Shown here one piece after another: positions 1 to 5,843 of a DNA stretch of 5,843 bases; position 1 is the first letter of the stretch, and each line of letters begins with the position of its first letter. A program made the translations under genes and the position numbers. The notes below the pieces were generated by a model. It was not told the DNA's origin, did no database searches, and saw nothing but the letters and a program-made list of their open reading frames with translations. This DNA is from Candidatus Marinamargulisbacteria bacterium SCGC AAA071-K20 (GTDB lineage: Bacteria; Margulisbacteria; Marinamargulisbacteria; GCA-2716485; AAA071-K20), in contig QFBU01000079.1 in assembly GCA_003265975.1 (NCBI GenBank), positions 1 through 5,843 on the forward strand, given 5' to 3'.

Positions 1-838
1 GGCAGACCGAAAGGGTTGGTGTGTATTTATAGGAACTCCAAAAGGAAGAAATTATTTTTTTCAATTATATCTAGAAGCTAAACAAAATAAAAATTGGTAT
101 GCAGGATTATACAAATCATCTCAAACTAATATTTTAGATCCAGAGGAATTGGAAGCTGCAAGACAAATGATGTCAGAAGACTTATATGAACAAGAATTTG
201 AATGTTCATTTCAAGCAGCAATTACTGGATCATATTATGGTGCTATTATTGAGGAATTAGAAAAAACAGGAAAAGTAACAGATGTTCCTTATGATCCTAA
301 TTTAAAAACAGAAACATGGTGGGATTTGGGTCTTAAAGATTCTACAGCAATATGGTTTGTCCAAAGGCATGGAGATGAAATTAGAGTTATTGATTATGAA
401 GAATCTTCAGGAGAGGGTCTTGACTTCTATGCTGATCTATTGGAAAGCAAACCTTATAAATATGATAGACATATAGCTCCACATGATATAAAAGTTAGAG
501 AATTAGGAGCATTTGGAAAATCAAGATTGGAATCTGCTTTAGAGCTTGGTATCTCTTTTGATATTGCACCTAAACTTTCTATTGAAGATGGAATTGAATC
601 CGTTAGAAAGGCTTTGCCAAATTGTTACTTTGATAAGAAAAATACTTACAAAGGATTTGAGGCATTAAAAGCATACCAAAAAAAGTGGGATGATAAGAAT
701 CAATGTTTTAAAAACAGACCGATTCATAATTTTGCAAGTCATCCTTCTGATGCTTTTAGATATGGATGTACTTTTGTTGGTGGTAAAATGACTGACTGGA
801 AAAAAGAAGTTTATGTTAACACAAATTATATAATTTAA
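1..838 (+). CDS. Terminase large subunit, C-terminal part (5' end outside window)
   Basis: ATP-driven DNA packaging motor and nuclease that docks on the portal and cuts concatemeric phage DNA. The frame is open from the left edge, giving 278 visible residues (first complete codon at base 2); the TTG at 149 is only an internal leucine codon. Residues 9-15 read FIGTPKG, the coupling motif that closes the ATPase domain. The rest is an RNase H-like nuclease of the Terminase_6 type: WWDLGLKDS (D108, D113), then HDIKVRE with D162, and HPSDAFRYG with D250 near the end. These acidic residues are the likely metal ligands, so the nuclease looks intact. The Walker A and B motifs would lie upstream and cannot be checked. 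The stop at 836-838 is one base before the presumed portal ATG at 840, which suggests coupled translation. Function comes from motif recognition and gene order. Confidence 0.93.
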   Translation, partial: ADRKGWCVFIGTPKGRNYFFQLYLEAKQNKNWYAGLYKSSQTNILDPEELEAARQMMSEDLYEQEFECSFQAAITGSYYGAIIEELEKTGKVTDVPYDPNLKTETWWDLGLKDSTAIWFVQRHGDEIRVIDYEESSGEGLDFYADLLESKPYKYDRHIAPHDIKVRELGAFGKSRLESALELGISFDIAPKLSIEDGIESVRKALPNCYFDKKNTYKGFEALKAYQKKWDDKNQCFKNRPIHNFASHPSDAFRYGCTFVGGKMTDWKKEVYVNTNYII

Positions 839-839
839 T

Positions 840-3072
840 ATGAAGAAAAAAAAAAGAAGAATCCGATTTTAAATTACAATCATTACTTGGAAATCAAATA
901 GAAAATGCTTTAGGTTTTTTAGGTGGTCAACTTTCAGAATCAAGAAGAAAATCTTTAGAATATTATTTAGGTGAAAAACTTGGAACAGAAATAGATGGTC
1001 GTTCACAAGTGGTATCAACTGATGTATCTGATACGATTGAAAGTATCTTACCAAATTTATTAAGAGTATTTACAGCAAGTGATAAGGTAGTTAGATGTGA
1101 ACCTGTTACAGGTGAAGATGTGCCTATGGCAGAACAAGCTACAGCTTATTTAAATCATGTCTTTTACAAAGACAATAATGGTTTTCAATTATTATATAAT
1201 TTCTTCAAAGATGCTTTAATTGAAAAGAATGGTTTCTTAAAAATTTATTGGGATGATAATGAAACAGTAGAATATGAAACTTATGAAAATTTATCTTTGG
1301 AAGACAAGGAAGCCTTAGAAGATAGTAAAGATGAAATAGAGTTTATCGAAGAAGAAGAAATTGAAGATGAATCTGCTAAGGAAGAATTTGAAAAAGTAGT
1401 CGCTGAATATGAGGCTCAAGGAAATCCTGCAATTGCAAATATGCAAGTTCCTAAATTTACTTTATATAATTGCAGAATTAAAAGAACTAAAAGAACAGGT
1501 AAAGTAAAAATTGAAAGCGTTCCACCTGAAGAATTTTTAATTGATAGAAATGCAAAGACAATAGAAGAAGCAGATTTTGTTGCACACAAAGTTTTAGTAA
1601 CAAGGTCAGATTTAATTTCTATGGGTTATCCAGAAGATGAAGTTAAAGATTTACCTAAATCAGAATTAGATATTTACAACAACGAAGAAATTACAAGACA
1701 AAGAGATATAGATGAATATCCAGTTGATAATGCAACAGATGAATCTACAGAAAAAGTTTTAATCTATGAGTCATATGTAAAATATGATTATGATGGAGAT
1801 GGTATTGCAGAACTTAGAAAAATTGTTTCTGCTGGAGATGACGGTTCTACAATTTTAGAAAATATGCCTTGTGATAGTGTTCCGTTTGTAACAGTTACTC
1901 CTATTCCAATGCCTCATAGATTTTATGGAAGATCAGTTTCAGAGTTAGTTGAAGATGTTCAGTTAATGAAATCTACTGTGATGCGTCAGTTATTAGATAA
2001 TATGTATTTAACAAATAATAACAGAGTTGCGATTATGGATGGTATGGTAAACATGGATGATTTACTAACGACTAGACCAGGTGGTGTAGTTAGAACTAAG
2101 CAACCACCAAATCAAGTTATGCAACCTTTACAATCACAACCAATTTCACAACAAGCTTTTCCTTTATTGAATTATTTAGATACAGTTAGAGAAGCAAGAA
2201 CTGGTGTAACAAAGTCTTCTCAAGGATTAGATGCAAATAGTTTAAATTCTAAAACTGCAACAGGTGTAAATGCTTTAATGACTCAAACACAAATGAGATC
2301 AGAATTGATAGCAAGAGTCTTTGCAGAAACAGGAGTTAAAGATTTATTTAGAAAAATATTTGAACTAATGGTTAAGTATCAAGATAAAGAAAAAATTATT
2401 ATGATTAACAACCAATACATTCCTATTAAACCAACAGAATGGAAAGATAGATTTAATATTTCAATCGTTGTAGGGCTTGGAACTGGTTCTAAAGAACAAC
2501 AAACAATTATGTTAAACAGTATTCTTGAAAGACAAATACAAGCATTCCAATTACAAGGCGGAAAAGAAATGCCAATGGTAACATTAAAGAATATCTATAA
2601 TACTTTAAGCAAAGTTGTTGAGAACGCAGGACTTAAAAATGTAGAAAGTTATTTTGTTGATCCTGATATTGGTAAACAAATGATGCCACCACCTCAACCA
2701 CCTGCTCCAACTCCTATTGAGAAAATAGAATTTACTAGAATTGATGCTGAGAATAAGAGAAAAATTGCTGATATTGAATTACAGTACAAAGAATTACAGC
2801 AAAAAACTCAAGCTATGACTTTAGATTTTGAAGCAAAAGTAAAAGAAATGGCTTTAAAATATAATACACAACTTGATACAGCAAAAATTAAAGCAGACGC
2901 TGACTTAGATAAGATGATAATTGCAAGTGATACTAAGATTGTTGAACAAGCACAAAAATCTGCTAATATGTTTAGCGAACAAATAAAAGGACTAAATGGA
3001 GATCAAAGACCAGGCCAACAGGGCGGAGGAGATCAACCGATCCAACCAGGCCAAACAAGTATTGGAGAATAA
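840..3072 (+). CDS. Portal protein, P22-like; reading frame broken near the 5' end
   Basis: Forms the ring at one capsid vertex through which DNA enters and leaves and to which the tail attaches. The open frame runs from 844 to the stop at 3070-3072, but its first ATG/GTG/TTG codon is the GTG at 1009, which would drop about 55 residues that look native to the family (NALGFLGGQLSESRRKSLEYY, followed by YLGEKLG and GRSQVVSTDVSDT). The ATG at 840, one base after the terminase stop, fits as the start but is in another frame; skipping one A in the run 846-855 joins them into about 743 residues, close to P22 portal (725). Using that numbering: an acidic segment at about 156-180, an EF-hand-like loop DYDGDG at 316-321, a stem and wing region to about 600, a proline-rich linker at 616-625, a long charged helix (barrel-like coiled coil) at about 626-716 and a Gly/Gln/Pro tail. 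The family call is firm; the start is inferred. Confidence 0.9.
846..855 (+). other. Run of ten A at the portal start; frameshift or slippage site
   Basis: Ten consecutive A directly follow ATGAAG (840-845). Read without a shift, the ATG gives only MKKKKRRIRF and stops at 870-872. With one A fewer it continues as MKKKKEESDFKLQSLLGNQ into the portal frame. Possible causes are a homopolymer sequencing or assembly error, a real mutation, or RNA polymerase slippage on the A run. A normal -1 ribosomal shift does not help: it leads to frame 2, which stops at a TAG just past 900. Confidence 0.75.
2987..2991 (+). promoter_or_regulatory. Ribosome binding site (AAGGA) inside the portal gene
   Basis: AAGGA lies four bases before the ATG at 2996, a short but usable spacing. 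It supports starting the small downstream protein inside the portal gene. The stronger purine block GGCGGAGGAG at about 3022-3031 has no start codon in that frame at a usable distance: the next candidate, TTG at 3062, is about 30 bases away. Confidence 0.5.
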
Positions 3073-3292
3073 AATTTTTCAAGAGAGTATTGAGGCTCTT
3101 AAAAGACTTTATTCTGAAGCACTATTAGATAAAACAGGTGCTAAAGAAAGCGATACCAGAGAAAAACTTTGGATTGCTTACAATGTTGTAGGTAAAGTAG
3201 AACAACACTTGCATACAATAATTGAAACTGGAAAACTTGCAGCTAGACAGTTGGAAGATTTCAGAAAACAACAGAATAATACAAAATTTTAA
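2996..3292 (+). CDS. Small protein of unknown function between portal and scaffold
   Basis: A 98-residue protein whose function I cannot name. It is charged and probably almost entirely helical, with no membrane segment or signal peptide. The N-terminal 25 residues are encoded by DNA that also encodes the portal tail and look low in complexity. The body (about residues 26-92) reads as two or three amphipathic helices: IFQESIEALKRLYSEAL, then REKLWIAYNVVGKVEQHL, then ETGKLAARQLEDF. Small helical proteins with a similar central pattern (LW...V..HL...I..GK.A...L) occur next to portal genes in other phages, as far as I recall, without an assigned role. Position points to head assembly or DNA packaging. 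The ATG at 2996 is preferred for its AAGGA; a TTG at 3062 would give a 76-residue form that nearly abuts the portal stop. The overlap suggests translational coupling. Confidence 0.75.
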   Translation: MEIKDQANRAEEINRSNQAKQVLENKIFQESIEALKRLYSEALLDKTGAKESDTREKLWIAYNVVGKVEQHLHTIIETGKLAARQLEDFRKQQNNTKF

Positions 3293-3339
3293 CCACAAAG
3301 GTTAGAATAGGCCAAGTCGAAAGACAGCTTAACTATAAT

Positions 3340-3345
3340 AGGAGG
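3340..3345 (+). promoter_or_regulatory. Strong ribosome binding site (AGGAGG) of the scaffold gene
   Basis: A full AGGAGG lies six bases before the ATG at 3352. It is the best Shine-Dalgarno match in the window and fits a protein needed in many copies per procapsid. It fixes the scaffold start. Confidence 0.85.
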
Positions 3346-3351
3346 ACTTAA

Positions 3352-4332
3352 ATGTCTGACGGAAACCCATTACTGAACAATGTGTCAGTACAAGGTGCTG
3401 CTAAATCTATTGAAAGTTTAATGGACTCTAATGGAGTTATCACTAAACCTCAACCAGAAGCAACACCAGTTGAAAAAGAAGAAACTGTAAAAGCAGAATC
3501 TGAAGTTCAACAACAACCTGAAACTCAACCAGAAGAAATTTTGGAAGTTGCAGATGAAGAACAAGCATCAGAAGATGAAAATGCAATTGAAGAACAAGAA
3601 ACCGATCTACACCAAGTCATTGTTAATGGTGAAAAGATTGATGTTGACCTTGAAGAATTAAAAGCAGGTTATCAAAAAGATGCCGACTACAGACGAAAAA
3701 CTGAGGAGATAGCAATTGAAAAAAGAGAGCTTAAATCCGAAGAAGATCGTTTGAAAAATCAGTATTCGACCAAGATGGAAGACTTAAATTCCTTAGTGGC
3801 GACTTTAAATGCTGAGATTAACAATGATGTGAATTCCCAAGAGCTAGATAAGCTTTGGGATGAAGATCCTACTGAAGCTGCAAGAGTTGATCGTAAAATT
3901 AATAAACGAAAACAATCAATTCAACAAGCACAGCAAAAACTGAGAGAGCATCAGCAAACTCAGTTCCAGGAAATATTAAAAGAAGAACAAAAAAAACTTC
4001 ATTTAAAACATCCTGAAATTGCTGACCCTATTAAGGGTACTACAGTTAAGTCGAACATTATGAATTACTTAAGTTCTAAAGGCTTCACAAATGAAGATGT
4101 CGCTAGAATTTATGATTCAAGAATGTTTGATGTGATTATGGATGGTATGAAAGCTAAAGCGACTAAACCCAATTTAGTAAGTAAAAAAGTTAAACCATCT
4201 AAGTTTGTTAAGTCTGGCGTTAAAAGCACTAAAGAGGATATGGATAGTCAATCTAGGTTGAATAAGATTAAGACGTTGAAGAAATCTGGAAGCACTAAAG
4301 ATGCAACTGAATTACTTCTGCGTTATCTATAA
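3352..4332 (+). CDS. Head scaffolding protein
   Basis: Directs major capsid subunits into a correctly sized procapsid and is then removed. The call rests on its position between portal and capsid genes and on its composition, because scaffolds diverge strongly in sequence. Of 326 residues, 36-85 form a very acidic, Gln/Pro-rich and probably disordered segment (20 of 50 are Asp or Glu). Next comes a conserved-looking motif at 91-117 (VNGEKIDVDLEELKAGY, then DADYRRKT), followed by long charged helices likely to form a coiled coil at about 112-160 and 175-222. Residues 268-311 are rich in lysine, comparable in charge to the basic coat-binding C-terminus of P22 scaffold, and the chain ends with a short helix DATELLLRYL. 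No protease motif is seen, so it does not look like a protease-scaffold fusion. It uses CGN for 5 of 12 arginines, unlike the capsid gene (0 of 16). Confidence 0.85.
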   Translation: MSDGNPLLNNVSVQGAAKSIESLMDSNGVITKPQPEATPVEKEETVKAESEVQQQPETQPEEILEVADEEQASEDENAIEEQETDLHQVIVNGEKIDVDLEELKAGYQKDADYRRKTEEIAIEKRELKSEEDRLKNQYSTKMEDLNSLVATLNAEINNDVNSQELDKLWDEDPTEAARVDRKINKRKQSIQQAQQKLREHQQTQFQEILKEEQKKLHLKHPEIADPIKGTTVKSNIMNYLSSKGFTNEDVARIYDSRMFDVIMDGMKAKATKPNLVSKKVKPSKFVKSGVKSTKEDMDSQSRLNKIKTLKKSGSTKDATELLLRYL

Positions 4333-4356
4333 ACAATAACCTAACGGAGAAAAACA

Positions 4357-5307
4357 ATGGCTACATATCAAACGTACCAAACAGTCGGAATAAGAGAAGA
4401 CCTAGCGGACATTATTTACAACATAAGTCCAACAGAAACTCCTTTTATGTCTGGCGTTGCAAAAAACAAAGCAACAAACACTACACACCAATGGCAAACA
4501 GACGCATTAGCTGACGTTGCTGCTAACGCTGCGGTTGAAGGAGATGCAATTTCATATGCAACTCTTGCGGCTTCTGCAAAAGAAGAAAACTACACTCAAA
4601 TTTCTACTAAAGGAATTCAAGTATCAGGAACTAATGATGCTGTAACTTCTGCTGGAAGAAACAATGAGTTAGCTTACCAAGTAGCTAAAGCTGCGAAAGA
4701 ATTAAAAAGAGATATGGAAACTGCTCTTTTATCTAACGTTGCAAAAGATGCTGGTGATGCTTCAACTGCAAGAACTTTAGGTGGATGCCAAACTTGGATC
4801 GAAACTAACGTTGACGCAGGTGCTGGTGGATCTGGTGCTGGTAACGGTGCTGCTAGAGTAGATGGTACTCAAAGAGCTTTTACTGAAGATCAGTTAAAAG
4901 GTGTTTTGAGATCTTGTTACAATGAAGGCGGAAACCCTAACATGATTATGGTTGGTGCTTTCAATAAACAAAAACTATCAGGCTTTACTGGTGGATCTAC
5001 AAGATTTGACGCTGCTGAAGATAGAAGATTAATTACTTCTATTGATGTATATGAGTCAGATTTTGGAACTATGCAAGTAGCTCCAAACAGATTCATTAGA
5101 GGTGCTAATGGTACTCCTGCAAAAGTAGGTCAAGATGCTCTTATCTTAGAGATGGACTACTGGGCAGTTTCTTTCTTAAGAGATTTCTCTCTACAAACTC
5201 CTGCACAAACTAGAGATGCAGATCAGAGATTTATGGTAGCTGAGTACACTCTTGAGTCAAGAAATGAAAAAGCAAGTGGAATGGTTACAGACCTAACTAC
5301 TTCATAA
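4357..5307 (+). CDS. Major capsid protein, SU10/DUF5309-like, HK97 fold expected
   Basis: Builds the icosahedral shell. At 316 residues it has the usual length for this group. The N-terminal block (residues 12-35, REDLADIIYNISPTETPFMS) and the C-terminal block (about 267-311, with FLRDFSLQTPAQTRDADQRF and then YTLESRNEKASG) are patterns I associate with the SU10-like major capsid family; both are intact. A glycine-rich stretch at 155-170 is probably a surface loop. There is no long N-terminal extension of the kind that acts as a built-in scaffold, which fits the separate scaffold gene just upstream. The ATG has GGAG seven bases before it (4346-4349). The gene starts 24 bases after the scaffold stop, ends in tandem stops (TAATAA) and is followed by a hairpin. 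All 16 arginines are AGA, in keeping with high expression. The fold is inferred from the family. Confidence 0.92.
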   Translation: MATYQTYQTVGIREDLADIIYNISPTETPFMSGVAKNKATNTTHQWQTDALADVAANAAVEGDAISYATLAASAKEENYTQISTKGIQVSGTNDAVTSAGRNNELAYQVAKAAKELKRDMETALLSNVAKDAGDASTARTLGGCQTWIETNVDAGAGGSGAGNGAARVDGTQRAFTEDQLKGVLRSCYNEGGNPNMIMVGAFNKQKLSGFTGGSTRFDAAEDRRLITSIDVYESDFGTMQVAPNRFIRGANGTPAKVGQDALILEMDYWAVSFLRDFSLQTPAQTRDADQRFMVAEYTLESRNEKASGMVTDLTTS

Positions 5308-5317
5308 TAAATACTTT

Positions 5318-5341
5318 TGGTGGGGGAGAAATCCCCCATCA
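5318..5341 (+). terminator. Hairpin after the capsid gene, terminator-like
   Basis: TGGTGGGGGA pairs with TCCCCCATCA around a GAAA tetraloop, giving 10 base pairs with one G-U. It begins ten bases after the capsid gene's stop codon. The bases after it (TATTAAACTAAC) are not a proper U tract. It is therefore more likely a partial terminator, or a hairpin that protects the 3' end of an abundant capsid transcript, than a full stop. Confidence 0.65.
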
Positions 5342-5397
5342 TATTAAACTAACAATTTTGTTTGGTCTTTGAAGTCAATGACGGAACGAAGCAAATA

Positions 5398-5402
5398 AAG
5401 GA
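5398..5402 (+). promoter_or_regulatory. Ribosome binding site (AAGGA) fixing the decoration-protein start
   Basis: AAGGA lies seven bases before the ATG at 5410. The longer in-frame candidate, TTG at 5362, has no purine-rich site in front of it; the sequence there is AT-rich and directly follows the hairpin. The ATG is therefore the start. Confidence 0.75.
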
Positions 5403-5409
5403 TAAAAAC

Positions 5410-5751
5410 ATGAGAACACTAAACGACTATTTTATAACAGCTGAAATTGAAGATGTTTCAACTGCTTCATCAACTTTTGTTGCAATACCTGATGGCGGAA
5501 AAATTGTAAAAATTTTAACTGCTAATCAAGCAACTATTACAGGAACTGCCGCACTTTCTTTTGAAATTGGTGGTACAGCAGTTACTGGTGGTGGAATATC
5601 TATCGTAGCTTCTGGCTCTGCTGGTGCTATTGATACAGCTTCACCAACTGGAAACAATACTGTTGTTGAAGGTGGATCTATCGAAATGATTACAGACGGT
5701 GGATCTTCTAATACTTCAAAAGCAGTTGTAACTTTTGTAATAAGAAGATAA
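5410..5751 (+). CDS. Small beta-rich protein, probable head decoration or cement protein
   Basis: A 113-residue protein rich in Gly, Ala, Ser, Thr, Ile and Val, with no predicted helix of note, no cysteine and no signal peptide. Alternating short beta segments and glycine turns are visible (TFVAIPDGGKIVKILTANQ, LSFEIGGTAVTGGGISIVA, SIEMITDGGSS, AVVTFVIRR), suggesting a compact beta sandwich. Proteins with this opening (RTLNDYFI) and the ending VIRR directly after the capsid gene are familiar to me from marine podovirus-like genomes, usually unannotated. By position and composition it probably binds the capsid surface. A small tail or head-fibre protein remains possible. It has its own ribosome binding site, tandem stops (TAATAA) and flanking hairpins, signs of separately tuned, high expression. 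Confidence 0.6.
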   Translation: MRTLNDYFITAEIEDVSTASSTFVAIPDGGKIVKILTANQATITGTAALSFEIGGTAVTGGGISIVASGSAGAIDTASPTGNNTVVEGGSIEMITDGGSSNTSKAVVTFVIRR

Positions 5752-5758
5752 TAACATT

Positions 5759-5789
5759 TGGGGGATCTTGCCTAGCGGTATTTCCCCCA
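5759..5789 (+). terminator. Hairpin after the decoration gene, terminator-like
   Basis: TGGGGGA (5759-5765) pairs with TCCCCCA (5783-5789). Inside the 17-base loop, TGCC and GGTA (5769-5772, 5777-5780) can form a second short stem with one G-U pair. The arms equal the seven inner base pairs of the hairpin after the capsid gene, although the loops differ. No U tract follows (TAATTAATT), and the next ribosome binding site starts ten bases later, so partial termination or transcript protection is more likely than a full stop. Confidence 0.6.
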
Positions 5790-5810
5790 TAATTAATTAG
5801 GAGAAAAACT

Positions 5811-5843
5811 ATGAGTTTTAATTACGGATTAAGACCTACTACA
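5811..5843 (+). CDS. Start of a further gene, cut by the window edge
   Basis: An ATG at 5811 has AGGAG (5799-5803) seven bases upstream and opens a frame reading MSFNYGLRPTT to the right edge. Eleven residues do not allow a product call. A short N-terminus ending in a G[LF]RP motif is something I recall from small virion proteins encoded after capsid genes in marine phages, so a head- or tail-associated structural protein is a reasonable guess only. Confidence 0.6.
   Translation, partial: MSFNYGLRPTT

Noticed and set aside
149..151. TTG as the start of the terminase gene
   Set aside because: The frame is open back to the window edge and the upstream residues include the terminase coupling motif GTPKG, so this is an internal leucine.
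846..856. A AAA AAG type -1 ribosomal frameshift site
   Set aside because: The portal lies in the +1 (equivalently -2) frame relative to the ATG at 840. A -1 shift enters a frame that ends at a TAG just past 900 and cannot make portal.
1009..1011. GTG as the true portal start
   Set aside because: It falls inside the conserved-looking stretch SQVVSTDVSDT, has no ribosome binding site, and would leave a 171-base gap after the terminase although the sequence there reads as portal.
869..1054. Open frame of 61 codons on the minus strand
   Set aside because: It is antisense to the portal N-terminal region, rich in Leu/Ile/Phe as expected from reversed AT-rich DNA, and has no ribosome binding site or recognisable motif. 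The plus strand here carries family-like portal residues.
3334..3339. Perfect TATAAT, possible -10 promoter box
   Set aside because: There is no -35 box at the right distance (the hexamer 17 bases upstream is GCCAAG, 3311-3316). Transcription would begin around 3346 and miss the AGGAGG of the scaffold gene. TATAAT is common by chance in AT-rich DNA.
5362..5364. TTG as the decoration-protein start
   Set aside because: No ribosome binding site precedes it, and the extra 16 residues do not resemble the beta-rich body. The ATG at 5410 has AAGGA at seven bases.
1..5843. Hidden novel system such as defence, retron, CRISPR, insertion sequence or attachment site
   Set aside because: Almost all of the window is accounted for by head-module genes in standard order. 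I found no spaced repeats, inverted terminal repeats, transposase, reverse transcriptase or tRNA-like sequence in either strand.

Overview
The window is a stretch of a tailed double-stranded DNA phage genome (Caudoviricetes). It carries the packaging and head-assembly module in the usual order, all on the + strand: end of the large terminase, portal, a small unknown protein, scaffold, major capsid protein, a small decoration-like protein and the first codons of another gene. The DNA is AT-rich and arginine is coded mostly by AGA. The portal is of the long P22-like type and the capsid protein resembles the SU10/DUF5309 group. Together these suggest a podovirus-like phage of an AT-rich, possibly marine (pelagiphage-type) bacterium. 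The host assignment is inference; no host gene, integrase or tRNA is visible.

Layout: 1-838 is the C-terminal part of the terminase, with the end of the ATPase domain and the whole RNase H-like nuclease. The portal should start at the ATG at 840, but a run of ten A (846-855) puts that ATG out of frame with the rest, so the gene reads through only if one A is skipped or is an error. The portal ends at 3072 and overlaps by 77 nt a 98-residue protein of unknown function (2996-3292). After a 59-nt gap with a strong ribosome binding site come the scaffold (3352-4332) and the capsid protein (4357-5307). A hairpin, a leader of about 100 nt and a 113-residue decoration-like protein (5410-5751) follow. 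A second hairpin with the same arm sequence then precedes a gene that starts at 5811 and leaves the window.

How they work together: the portal nucleates the procapsid and is the channel through which the terminase motor packs and then cuts DNA. The scaffold directs capsid subunits into a shell and leaves; the small protein after the capsid gene probably sits on the mature shell. No promoter is convincing, so the cluster is probably read from a late promoter upstream of the window. The two hairpins may set relative transcript levels around the capsid and decoration genes.

I see no defence system, CRISPR array, mobile element or evidently novel system. The most notable signal is the broken reading frame at the portal start, followed by the paired hairpins and the repeat-bearing dual-coding overlap.
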